64,000 nt of DNA, from contig BQMJ01000022.1 in assembly GCA_025991245.1 (NCBI GenBank), forward strand, positions 146,501-210,500, written 5' to 3'. Shown here in pieces: positions 42,878 through 53,891 of the stretch. Below the pieces are notes generated by a model. It searched no databases. It was not told the origin of the DNA and saw only the letters and a program-made list of their open reading frames with translations. Made by a program: the position numbers and the translations under genes. Each line of letters opens with the position of its first letter. Position 1 is the stretch's first letter. The stretch comes from Galdieria partita. Its lineage: Eukaryota; Rhodophyta; Bangiophyceae; Galdieriales; Galdieriaceae.

Positions 42878-44296
42878 ATGGCTAGTTTAACCAGCGCTCC
42901 AAACCTCTCCAACACAGCAAGTGTTCCGTCAAGAACAGCAACTGGACAAACTATTTCTTTGACACCTTCCCTGGTTGGACAACAATTTGTAAAAACTTAC
43001 TATGATGTTCTCTCCAAGAAGCCTGAACATTTGTTCCGTTTCTACAAGGAAGACTCACAGTTCACTGTCGCAACAGGAGTTCTCGACAAAGCTACGTTAC
43101 AAACTGCACAAGGCCAAGAACAAATTGGAAAGTTGGTGAAAAATATCCCGTTTGGTTCGTGTAACTACAAACTATCCAGTGTAGACGCACAAGGTTCTAG
43201 TAATGGTTCAATCGTGGTGCAAGTTACTGGCTACATCGCTCTTGAGGGTTCACCTTTGAGAAACTTTGCACAAACATTCATTTTGAATCCACAAGAGAAA
43301 GGCTTTTATGTTAGAAACGACATCCTTCATATGTTACAAGAGATGACTACCACACACAATCAGCCAATGAAGGAAAGTTCTCCAGACCTGAATTCAACCG
43401 GAGTCGACGTCACAAATAGGACTAACGCTCCGCATGTCACACAACGAGAGGCCAACGTAAGCTCTGTATCTTTGGCAGTTTCACAGGGTGACGCACCACG
43501 AAGTTTGCCGACTCAGGCACCCCAAAAATTGAGTTCGCCTACGGAAGCAAAAGAGCCTAAAAGTGATTCTTTACATGGAACAACACACGTTGAAAGTGTT
43601 CAGGGAAACGAGGACGATAAGTTGCAATCCAGCCAACAGAAGAAGAGCTGGGCATCTGTAGTAGGATCAAAACTCGCTCCTCCTAATAACGTGGTTCCCA
43701 ATAACATAGGCAATCAGGTGAAACAGCGTATTTCTCCTACGCAGGATAATACGAATAGGGAAAAAGTTGCAGCAGATGAGAAAAAGGGAGAACGTCCCCG
43801 TGAGCGTTCAGGAGCTTCTGTTTATATCAGCAACTTTCCAAAACACCTCACGGAAGACATGCTTCAGGAGGAGTTTTCTCGATTCGGTAAAGTGTTGAAT
43901 GTTGACTTGCATCTAGATCGTGGATTCGCTTTCGTCGATATGGAAGCAGTCGAAGATGTTGAGGCAGCGGTGGAATCTTGGAAAGGTGGGCCTCCGACAG
44001 CTGGTCCTTTAGCTGGAATGGATCTGACTGTCCAACAGAGGAAACCATTAGGAAGAGGAAGCCGAGGAGGAAGAGAAACTCGTGGCAGAGGATATGGAAG
44101 TGGTTCTAGAGGAGGTCGCAACTTTGGTAGTCGTACTGGTGGTAGAAGAGGAAACATTGTTGGTAGCGGAGAAGCTACTCGAAGTGGTGGAAGAGGAGGA
44201 GGAGGAGTGGGAGGCCGCTATGCAGCAAACAAGGCCTCCTACAATGAGAATGCTAGCCGTAGTTATGGGCGCGGAATTGAGGAAATAACTCAATAA
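42878..44296 (+). CDS. G3BP-like NTF2 / RRM / RGG RNA-binding protein
   Basis: Single exon, 472 aa. Residues 28-155 form an NTF2-like domain (SLVGQQFVKTYYDVLSKKPE, HLFRFYKEDSQFTV, FAQTFILNPQEKGFYVRND). A long Ser/Pro/Gln linker follows, then one RRM (ASVYISNFPKHLTEDMLQEE to RGFAFVDM), and a Gly/Arg tail with repeated RGG (RGGRETRGRG, SRGGRNFG). This three-part layout is that of G3BP, which nucleates stress granules and binds mRNA and 40S subunits in the cytosol. The minus strand of the RGG region gives long Ser-rich frames that are artefacts. Confidence 0.9.
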   Translation: MASLTSAPNLSNTASVPSRTATGQTISLTPSLVGQQFVKTYYDVLSKKPEHLFRFYKEDSQFTVATGVLDKATLQTAQGQEQIGKLVKNIPFGSCNYKLSSVDAQGSSNGSIVVQVTGYIALEGSPLRNFAQTFILNPQEKGFYVRNDILHMLQEMTTTHNQPMKESSPDLNSTGVDVTNRTNAPHVTQREANVSSVSLAVSQGDAPRSLPTQAPQKLSSPTEAKEPKSDSLHGTTHVESVQGNEDDKLQSSQQKKSWASVVGSKLAPPNNVVPNNIGNQVKQRISPTQDNTNREKVAADEKKGERPRERSGASVYISNFPKHLTEDMLQEEFSRFGKVLNVDLHLDRGFAFVDMEAVEDVEAAVESWKGGPPTAGPLAGMDLTVQQRKPLGRGSRGGRETRGRGYGSGSRGGRNFGSRTGGRRGNIVGSGEATRSGGRGGGGVGGRYAANKASYNENASRSYGRGIEEITQ

Positions 44297-44883
44297 CAGA
44301 GTCACGTCATTACAGTGACGCTCAATGAAGGCAGAGAAGAGAGGAAGAGTCGAAGTGAAGAGCTACACTTTATACCGTGGGCAAGAAAATTATAAGTTCC
44401 TTCTCTCAGAAATAAAGGCGTCTTAGAAACTTCTTTTGATTGCATATTCTGTACATTCTTTTTTTTTTGGATTTTGGCCTGCAAATGGGGTTGATTCCAC
44501 AAAAGGGATTTTGAACATGAGGGTGCGTGCTTCAGAGATTGGACATGGAAAAGAAAGGCCCTATGCCCCGAATTCGTTGAGCACTCTTCCACTCGGTCAT
44601 TCTATCTTTGGCGTCAGTTTTTACATCATGCGACCCCGTTCCTGAAGGAAGACCAAGCAGCTGCAGCTACACTCACTCTTTCGGGTAGAAAAAAAACACT
44701 AAAGATATTTTCAGTTCATCATTCATTTGAAATAGTCCTACTTACAAAATAGTCTTCCGCGAAGCTCAGGAGGGCCTTTGTGTGGTTGTATCCTTGGTTT
44801 TATGCGTGCAAACTGAACTGGTGCTGACTTGAGTAGTGTTTTCTGCAGCTCTTCTTTCTACTTGAAGAGCATTTGGAGAAAGA
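44297..44883. other. Intergenic region
   Basis: About 590 bases between the G3BP-like and kinase genes. It includes a T-run near 44459 and short frames without support. It must contain the G3BP-like 3' end and the kinase promoter. Confidence 0.4.
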
Positions 44884-47788
44884 ATGTTTTGTGCTTTTCG
44901 TAGTTGGTCGCATAGCTCTTCAAGTGCTATTCATCTATTTCTTATATTTTTGGTTGTGGCCCTGTTATGTTTTCAGGTTGAAGGTACTTTTCCGCAAAAC
45001 ACCGAACAGAAACAAGGGAGAGAGTCAAGGAGGCCTTCACTGGCTGAGTTTCGTTCGAATTTGGAAGAGGAGATCGACGAACTGTGGACCACGAAGAGTG
45101 TCGATCCTTCCCATTATTTCTTGGGAATGCTTCCACCCCTGGTTTCAGATATGGAATACAAAGCAGTTCGAGGTTTGAAAACTGGTCCTTCTCCACCTTC
45201 GCCTTTACAGTTTGTTTCTGCTTCTTCAACGCCTAATCCTACAGCAACTCCGAACCCGTCAGGACCACCCGTCGTTCATTCGACTCCATCACCTTCGCCA
45301 GGAATGGCTTACTTATTTATCAAAATACTTTTAAGGTCCTTTGTGACAGAAGAAATTTCAAAGGAAATAGAGTTGAATCTCGCAGATGCTGCTAACGTTC
45401 CCATATCAAATCTAAGCCTTACCAATCTTCAAGCGGGTCCTATTTTGACATATGTGTTACAGGCAGAAAGGCAACTTGCGCCCTCCCTTGTCCAAAGCCT
45501 CACTTTCTATGTCAAAAGTGGTCAACTGGCAGCTTCTATAAATATTGGTCCCATTATTCTGGTTGATAATCCTATTGAATTTTCCGAGTCTGGGCAGTCA
45601 GTAAATGAGTCGCAAGTTGCACCAGCCTTGCGTTCAACTCCACTTCCTACAGCAGGATTTCATCGAGTTTTATATGAGGTTAGTGATGAAACAATTTTTG
45701 GAATGCCCACTAAATTTTTTATTAGATACGTTTCAACAACTTCACAACGAATATTTTTACGGCAGCAATCAACAACGATATTGAAGATGTACTCGCGGCA
45801 CAGCTCTCCGGTATGAATGTTAGCGATATTCTTTTGACGAATTTATTCAACTGTTCGGGCCATCCTCCATACGTTCTTGCTGATTATATCACAGTATTTC
45901 CTTCGAATGAGACGAATGATGCAATTAACAAAATATATAAATTTGTCAATAGCGGCGCTATGCAGAATATAACTCACTTGGATGTCATTATGATTAAAAT
46001 GCCAAAAACAATGGAGAGTCTCTTACAGACGAGTTCAAGTCCACAACCTGTAAGCGCAATTATAGGTGGCACAGTAGGAGGCGTCATTGGAGTTCTAATT
46101 ATCATAGGATTGATACTGTTTGTATTTTATTTAAGAAAGAGAGGACGAAAGAAATTTGTAAGAGAAGAGAGTGACTCGACCTTTGAAAAATTTGGCGGAT
46201 TTCCAATCACGCCACTACCTGCTTGGTTAGGTGACTCAGATTCACCTGGAGTGGATGTTAGTAATGGATATCATAAGTTTGTGGGCCACAGTTTCTTTCA
46301 TACGGTACACAAAATTGATGAAGACTTGGATACGATGCACAGTTCAAATGGTAGTTGGGTAGCTGGTATGAAATGGGAAGGAACGACTGCATTGGATTCC
46401 GAAAGAAATCTCCCCAATGTCAATATTGTGGTTGGAAATGGCAGTAATGAAAAGTTGGATGTGTTAGAGAAAGATTTGACGCTACAGCGTTCAAGCGATT
46501 TCACAAGTTGGAGTCCTAATAGCACGAAAGATACAAAACATGATGCTCCTTGGGAAATACCGTTTGAAGAGTTAACTCTGATGCAGTGTATCGGTGTTGG
46601 TGGATTTGGTATTGTCTATTCTGGTCTTTGGCATGGAACAGATGTGGCAGTAAAGAAGTTGCTAGACCAAGACTTGACTGAAAACCAGATAGAAGAGTTC
46701 AGGGCTGAAGCAAAAATGATGGCGAGGTATTTTTGTTTCCTGATATTTTTGTAATAATCTTACACTTAATTGCGTAGACTTCGACATCCCAACATAGTTC
46801 TTTTTTTGGGAGCCACGACTTGCCCTCCTAACTTGAGCATTGTAACGGAACTGATGACGCTAGGCAGCTTGTATAAGGTCTTGCATGGTTCTACAAAGGT
46901 GCATCGTTATGACGATGAGAACAATGATTACGCGTCAGGTAGTAGTAGTTCTCAAAGCAGGAACTTGCCACTTTCTTGGCGACAACGAGTTTTCATGTGC
47001 ATTGATGCCGCCAGAGGTTTGAATTATTTGCATCAGCATCATCCACCAATTGTACATCGTGATTTGAAAAGCTTAAATCTGCTTGTTTCGGAAAATCTCA
47101 CTGTGAAAGTAAGTGACTTTGGTTTATCTAGAGTAAGGAATAGGACCTTTTTGACAAGTCGTCACTGTGGAGGTACTCCTGAATGGTATGACATTATTTC
47201 AATTAATTTTGACAAAAAACTAAATAATTACTATGTATATAAAGGACGGCACCTGAAGTTCTGCGTAGTGAACAACACAATGAGAAGGCAGATGTTTACT
47301 CGTTTGGGGTTATCATGTGGGAAATGATCACACGCAAAGTTCCATTCGAAGGTATGACGTCTATGCAGATTATTGCTGCAGTTGGATTCAGAAAACAGAA
47401 GTTGCCTCCTCCTGTGATACCGAATCCTTTACCTCCGTCGTTATCTGGGATGGATAATTATGTTGAAGTTATGGAAAGTTGCTTTTCAGAACCAGACAAG
47501 AGGCCTTCCATGTCTCATATTCTTTCTGAGCTTTGCAAGATAGTCCAATCAGGTAACGAATATTCAACAAACCAGCCACCATTGCGGAAAAACTTTAGTT
47601 CATCGTTAGCAGAAGTAGCGAAAACCTCATCACCTTCCCTCAGAAGAATATTGACAGACAATAGCTATGACGATATGAAGCAACCCACACAAGCATCGAC
47701 AACTGCATCAGTTCAGAGACCGATCCAGAAGGGCCCTAAAGATTGGATCCAACTTGCTCCTTTGGATTTTTCAGAGCTAGAATTCTGA
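44884..47788 (+). CDS. Receptor-like TKL protein kinase with signal peptide and one TM helix
   Basis: Four exons (44884-45678, 45726-46726, 46778-47185, 47245-47788) join to 915 aa. A signal peptide ([18 protein letters not shown]) leads an ectodomain of about 340 residues with a Thr/Pro/Ser linker and two similar small segments ([11 protein letters not shown] and [14 protein letters not shown]). One membrane helix lies near residues 375-401 ([19 protein letters not shown]). The kinase has [36 protein letters not shown] and TAPEVLRSE, all catalytic residues present, and looks TKL/Raf-like. It probably signals from the cell surface. Ligand and ectodomain family not recognised. Confidence 0.85.
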
Positions 47789-48028
47789 CAAAAAAAATAC
47801 TTGAACTACTTGTGTAGAGCTCCCTTTGAATATAATTATTTTATCTTTTGAAATGAAGTTCTGATGAAATAGTTCTTCCGTTACTATGAAAACTGTCCTA
47901 GTTGCTCACTTTTTTAATAAACCTTTTATATGTGCTCGGAAAACTGTAGCAATGTTTTGGAAACAACATTAGATGGTACAATTCGATTGCTGAAAATTAG
48001 TCAACTGACCGATTGAGTTGGATCGTTG

Positions 48029-48696
48029 TCAAACATTGGCGACTTTCTCATCAGCAGGAAGACTAGTGTCGGAAGAAATCATATCTGAATCTCTCGTTTT
48101 TGAAGCCACTTCGAGGATTCCCTGTTGAAAACTTTCGAAGTTGACCTTCTCACTGTTTCCTGTACTCTCTGCTTGTACAGCTTCTTCCGTTGCAGGTTCT
48201 TCAAACCCACTCTTTGAGGAGCTCGTTTCACTAGTTTGAAGATCTGTCGTCGCTTGATTAGAAAAGTTGACGCCTGCAGAGTCGATAACCTTATCATCAC
48301 TTGCTTGTGTTTCCCGTTCATTCTGATAGGTTTGCCGACTTTCGAAGAATCCTAATTGTTGTTATGATACTGTCCGACAATAATTGTTTGAAGTTCTATA
48401 CCTGATTGTGTAGGATCTTTTTGCTTACTAGTAGTTGTAGCAGAGAATGGATTGATTGTCGATGTACAAAGATACAGACAAACAAGGAGAAGTAGCGAGG
48501 TTACGAGGATTTTCTTAAATTTTCCTCTTTGTTGCAGGATAGCATGGTGAAACATTTCGTAGAGAACAAGCAAAAACGAGGTTTCCGCCTTCTCAAAAGA
48601 GTCGTTCTTAAATGTCTTCTCGTTGGCGCCAAAATAGAAGCATTTTTTTTGATAACAGTTCAGTCCACAAGAACTACAACGCAAGAAATTCGTCAT
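48029..48696 (-). CDS. Unknown single-pass membrane protein
   Basis: Two exons (48696-48402, 48351-48029; 50 bp intron with GTATAG donor) give 205 aa. Residues 63-79 form one hydrophobic helix (ILVTSLLLLVCLYLCTS) after a basic stretch (RGKFKK), suggesting a type II orientation. The region after it is Ser/Thr/Glu/Gln-rich and disordered. No domain recognised. The N-terminus is Cys-rich; Met48 may be an alternative start. It is the only coherent frame in the stretch between the kinase and EF-2, and codon joins support it modestly. Confidence 0.5.
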
Positions 48697-48929
48697 TCTC
48701 GAAATTACCGTTTCTTATTGTCTGTGAATATGTAATACACAAGTCGTGACTTGAATCCACCGGTTATCTATTGGAATAGACAATACATTGATGTTTCTGT
48801 TAAAAACAGTTTTCGAGTTGTAAAGAGCAAGCCAATGAAATCTCCTCGTTTAATGTGAAACATACAAAGATGACAAAAAAACAACACTCATTATACTAAT
48901 GCTGCAAGGACAAAACGCTAATGGCAAAT

Positions 48930-51555
48930 TTATAGTTTATCATAGTAATTATCGATACCAGGAATTTCTTCCTTCAGGCCTTTTCGCTTTCGAATGCCTT
49001 TTACAATTTCAGATACTTTCTCTGCTGGATCCCGAGGGTCGCCATTAACCAATTGCCAATGATCAAACACACACTGAGGAAACGCTTGTCCAGAAGTTGC
49101 AGAACGTAAATCAGCTGTAAAACCAAACGATTCTGAAACGGGAAGATATGCCTTGACATTAAAAAGTGGGGTGCCTGGTCTCTGGGCTTCCTCAAAGACA
49201 TGACCTCTCTTCCTATTCAGGACTCCGTAAATGGCGCCAACAGCCTGTTCTGGGCACTGAATTTCGACTAAATAAACAGGCTCTAATAATCGTGGCTCTG
49301 CCATCAATTGGGCACCATAATAACATCTTCTTGCGGTCGGAATGATTTGACCACCACCACGATGAATAGCATCGGAGTGAAGAGTGACATCCAAGAAGTT
49401 GAAGGAAATATTTCGCATATTCTCTTCACAAATGGCTCCTTCCTTTGTCGCATGTTGAAATGCCGCTATACACGAGTCCTTGATTTCATTCAAGTATTGA
49501 ACTGCCTTGGTTCGGTCCATTAGCAAATTAGGACCAGTAGTTTCCGGTCCAAAAGCCCATATCTTTCGTGCAGCATCTTCTTCCATACCGAATTCGTCTC
49601 TCAATAACTTTGCTCGTTGCTTGGGATCGTCTCTTGGTCCCACTTTGCCTTCCTCGATAGCCTCTGCAAGTCCTTCTGGAAGAGGTTCCGCATATACATA
49701 CAAACGATTGTGCTTGTTCGGTGATTTACTTAAACAAACTGCCGTTTCCTCCGGATTAGGTCGACCAACAACTGTTTCTCTGAATGAAACTACCGGTTGT
49801 GATACTCTAATTTCAGCTCCATTCATGTATTCTTCTTGAAGATCCTTTAAACAAATTTCCAAATGCAACTCTCCAGCCCCAGCAATAATATGTTCACCGG
49901 ATTCCTCGATAATACACTCAACCAAAGGATCTGACTTTGAAAGTCTCTTAAGACCCTCTACCAGCTTTGGCAAGTCACTTGGATTCTTAGGTTCCACAGC
50001 GACACGTACAACAGGAGAAACGGAATATTTCATATTCTTTAAGGGGAAGGCTTCTTCCAAATCTGTTATGGTACCAGATTTGACCAAATATTGATCAAGT
50101 CCTACCAAGCCGACTGTGTTTCCACAGGGAACTGATTCTACAGCTTCAGTTTTTCTACCCATCATCAAAAGAGTTCTCTGAATGCTCTTTGAGAACAAAT
50201 CTTTCTTCGTTCCTGGTTCATAATTTGGACCCAATATGCGTACCTAACACATAGTAAGCACCAAATGAAAACTGTATCGACACAATCAACTTGCCTTCAT
50301 TCCAGTCTTCACAGTTCCTGAAAAAACTCGTCCAAATGCAACAAATCGTCCTTTGTCTGTTGCAGGAACCATCTTTGAAATGTAGACCATCAAAGGACCG
50401 TTAGGATCACAGTTACGAATGGCAGTTGCTGCAGCATCATCCATAGGGCCCTCATAAAGATTCTCAACTCTGTATTTCTGGGCTACTGCAGGAGAAGGCA
50501 AATGCATAACCATCATTTCTAACAGTGCACCATCGGCTGGAAGCCATTTCTGCAAAACTCTTTTCATTAATTGTTTCTGACGCAACTGCTTGTCTTCCGA
50601 AGTCAACTTGATACCTAAACCTTGGAGAAGTTTGTCAAGATCATCAACCTTGTCTGACATTGCAAGATCGATTATCTTCTTGATTGGTTTTATAACAAAC
50701 TCGTTGAAGCCTCTTTCTGCTCCAGCTTGTTCTCTTTTAATCCATTTCTTTCCAGCCTTGTCGTAATAATTATTTCCCCACAATCTTTCTGTCATCTTTT
50801 GGACGTCAATGCCTAGCTTCTTAGCATACATACGAGCCATTCGAGGAAGAGTGAACGCCCAACCATGAAGACCTGCAGAGAACGCAACGGTTCCAGCTTC
50901 AGGGGAAACCTGAACATCACCAAGTTTTTCATCTTGATAAGTACTTATGATAACATTGGCGTTTTCGATGACCCTCAAGAAGTTTTGATACATATCTTCG
51001 GCGTCCAACTGCAGCTCGAGGAAGGCACGGTCCAGTTTGTTGATTGCAAGTACAGGTTTGATTCGTTCGGTTAGAGCTTGACGAAGAACTGTTTCTGTTT
51101 GGACGCAGACCCCCTCGACGCAATCAACTACTACCAAGGCACCGTCTGTGACTCTTAATGCCGCAGTAACTTCAGAAGAAAAGTCCACGTGTCCAGGAGA
51201 GTCAATCAAATTGATTAAGAAATCTCTTCCTTCCGAATCCTTTGGAAGATCCACATCTGCAGGTATGTGAAAGTACAAAGAAATACCGGTGGACTTGATA
51301 GTGATGCAACGTTCTTGTTCATCTGGGCGAGTGTCCGTCAAACGGGTGTCACCTGCAGCTTCTGTGGCAATAATGCCAGCAGCTGCCACAAGAGAGTCCG
51401 TCAAGGTAGATTTGCCGTGGTCCACGTGTGCAATAACTGACATATTGCGGATATTGTGTTTCTTTGTCATCTGGTGCCATAGCTCGTCTATAGTAAAGTT
51501 GACCTAGAACAAATGTTATCAGAAGGTACAAAATGTCTTTGTGACTTCGTACCAT
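48930..51555 (-). CDS. Elongation factor EF-2
   Basis: Three exons: ATG alone (51555-51553), 51503-50295 and 50243-48930, giving 841 aa, the usual EF-2 length. The N-terminus restores to [19 protein letters not shown]. The G domain has [42 protein letters not shown] and NKLDRAF. Domain IV keeps [17 protein letters not shown], whose His is the diphthamide site in eukaryotes. EF-2 drives ribosomal translocation in the cytosol. The second intron starts GCAAGT rather than GT. Identification is certain. Confidence 0.97.
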
Positions 51556-52196
51556 TTTCCTTGAAACAACTCAAGCCGCGAGAGAAGAAGACGGCGGTGG
51601 AACGAGGAATTCAATTGAATGAATGAGCACTTTGTGATCATGGGACGGCATTAGAAATGAATGATTGGCAAAGGAATGGCAGTCGAAGCAACTTGAGTTT
51701 GGAATTCAATTGTTGACAACCATAACAATGTCTCTCAACACATGTAGCAATTGCAGTGGAAAGACTTCGAGCTCAATCAGAAGGCTAATAGGTTTATGGT
51801 TTGAACAGTACTTGCAACTCAGGAACAAAGCCAATAGTATATTGACTGGACAGAAATTCCGTTGTTGTTGGAATAGAGTTTACTCTGTGTCAAACGACAA
51901 ACAAACGACACTGTCTACTAGTTTTTCTCGGTACTGCTTTTTCATCTTGTACTAGTGCCAACATGTAACACTTGTAGAAACTTATGAATAGTGCAACACA
52001 CACAGGCCCAAGTCTCTCAAGTGGTATTTAGCTGTATTGAATTCACTCAATTCCTGTCTTATAGATCAACTCAATATATGGAATTTGAAAATACAAGGAT
52101 CAAAGGATGAAAACTTTTAACTTTATCTTCAACCATCTTCACTTGTAAACAAGGAGGGTCGCTTTAGCTCCGACTGAGTTTCGAGATGGTCTCCAA
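51556..52196. other. Intergenic region upstream of EF-2
   Basis: About 640 bases between EF-2 (5' side) and the eL37 3' end. A plus-strand frame from an ATG at 51728 to 51955 encodes 75 residues with no hydrophobic signal or known domain; it may be chance. No RNA gene recognised. Confidence 0.4.
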
Positions 52197-52587
52197 TTAC
52201 ATTCCAGAAGTCGCAGGTGCAGGATGCTTAGAAGCAGCTTTCACACCTTCTCTGAAACCATTTTTGAATCGTCGCGGTAAATGTCTCAAATACCTCATTC
52301 GGCCAGTACCTGTAGTTCGCCTTCTCTTTGACTTCTCTGACCAGTTGACTTTGTTTGTTTTAGAACTCTTCAAAATATCCATACCAATGACACTTACACT
52401 TTCTCTTTTTGGCGGATGGATAGCCACAAGACGCACAACGCTTCTTCTGTAAATGATACGCCCTTCGCCCACATCGTATACATAAAACATGAGTTTTGTT
52501 ATTCCTTTTACCAAAACTTGAAGTTCCTTTTGTCTAAATAGCAAGATCAGTAAACGCTATGGATAACCATATGGAATACTAAACCAT
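52197..52587 (-). CDS. Ribosomal protein eL37
   Basis: Three exons: ATG alone (52587-52585), 52533-52398 and 52348-52197, giving 96 aa. The protein reads [18 protein letters not shown], then [19 protein letters not shown] with the C4 zinc cysteines, and KAKRR-type blocks [20 protein letters not shown] and FREGVKAA. This is the large-subunit protein eL37 (old name L37). The ATG is followed at once by a 51 bp intron beginning GTTTAG, and only that join yields the conserved MTKGTSSFG start. It shares a 180 bp divergent gap with LST8. Confidence 0.95.
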
Positions 52588-52767
52588 TTTCTAAGTGGAA
52601 CAACGACAACACAATTCACCACCGACTCGGGCAGAGAATAGCGACGACGCCCAACAATAAATTCGCAGAGGGGGAGATTGAGCATTTTGATTCGATTGAC
52701 GTGTCTTAAGTATTATCGCTTTATTATCCCTGGCAGCAGCTCTTTCTTTACATCTTCGAGATTTTGC

Positions 52768-53778
52768 ATGAAAACACCAAGGACCCTAGTATCCGGTGGA
52801 TATGACCATAGTATTCGCTTTTGGGACTTGAAAACAGCGAAGCTTCTTAGAAATGTTCCTTTTCAGTCTTCACACATAAACCAAGTAAAATTCTCCATGG
52901 ATGGAAGGCTTTTAGCTGTTTGTGGTAACCCAGCAGTGGAATTTTATGATATGAGAACCAATACAGAAAAAAGTGTGCATACCATTAACTTTCATAGTGA
53001 CAACGTTACATGTTTGTCTTTTAAAGACAACGGTCCTTTCATAGCTACTTGTTCCGAAGATAAGACCGTAGGTTTATGGGACCTTCGAGTCACTTCGCCA
53101 CTACACACTTGGAAGAGTTTGTACCCTTTCAGTTGTGTATGTTATGGAAGAGATGAATCAGAGATATTCACCTCGGATTATAGTGGTTCTGCAAGGATAT
53201 GGGATATCACAACGCAGCAAGAGTCGGGTCGATTGAAGACTCGTGATTCTTCTATTCTCACAGGATTCCTGTATGAAAGAGCCCACTCACTCTTCGTCAT
53301 GTTTGGGAGCTCTGGATTTGTATATATCAGTCTATTGAAACCAAAGAAAGAATCTTTTAATTGTCGAATTAGACGCCAGTATATATTTGGACAAGCCAAC
53401 TATGAAGTTGATCAAGAATCAAAGGGATACTTTGAAAAGATAACCAAACTTCGCGCTACTAAGAGATATGTACTTAAGGCAAGTTTATCTGAGGAAGGTT
53501 TGCTTTTGGCAAATGCAAGTGAAGATGGCTATATCAAGTTATGGGGTGACATAAATAATCCTAACGCTTATGATGAAGGCAGGTGGCAACAAAATATCAC
53601 TCTAGGTAGGCATCAAAAGTGGGTTTGGGATTGTCAGTTCCTCCATGGAACAAGATATTTAGTTTCTGCCTCTTCTGATAAGAAGGTTCTGTTATGGAAT
53701 TGGGAAAAGCGACTCCTGCTACAAGAATTTTCAGGTCATGAGAAAGCAGTGACATCCGTAGATGTGAGCAATAGTTGA
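52768..53778 (+). CDS. LST8 (mLST8/Wat1) WD40 subunit of TOR complexes
   Basis: Single exon, 336 aa from the ATG at 52768. WD blades begin RTLVSGGYDHSIRFWDLKTAK and include DGRLLAVCGNPAVEFYDMR, ATCSEDKTVGLWDLR, FTSDYSGSARIWDI, LLANASEDGYIKLWGD and SASSDKKVLLWNWEKR, ending SGHEKAVTSVDVSNS. The length and blade order are those of LST8, which stabilises the TOR kinase domain in TORC1 and TORC2. This copy is closer to the family consensus than the paralogue at 1-882, which points to it as the main LST8. Confidence 0.9.
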   Translation: MKTPRTLVSGGYDHSIRFWDLKTAKLLRNVPFQSSHINQVKFSMDGRLLAVCGNPAVEFYDMRTNTEKSVHTINFHSDNVTCLSFKDNGPFIATCSEDKTVGLWDLRVTSPLHTWKSLYPFSCVCYGRDESEIFTSDYSGSARIWDITTQQESGRLKTRDSSILTGFLYERAHSLFVMFGSSGFVYISLLKPKKESFNCRIRRQYIFGQANYEVDQESKGYFEKITKLRATKRYVLKASLSEEGLLLANASEDGYIKLWGDINNPNAYDEGRWQQNITLGRHQKWVWDCQFLHGTRYLVSASSDKKVLLWNWEKRLLLQEFSGHEKAVTSVDVSNS

Positions 53779-53891
53779 ATACTCACTTTATATTGAGTGT
53801 GGCTAGTTTTGCTGTCCATAAATTCAATAAATGATGAGGACTTTTTTCGGGAAATTCCGATGTCCGCAAGGCTTTTTGTGTCACGAGAAAG

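Noticed and set aside
44048-44305. Minus-strand Ser/Thr-rich frame opposite the G3BP-like C-terminus
   Set aside because: It is the complement of the RGG-coding repeat; composition is explained by the Gly/Arg codons on the plus strand.
51728-51955. 75-codon plus frame upstream of EF-2
   Set aside because: ATG-started but without domain, membrane helix or splice context; compatible with chance in AT-rich sequence.
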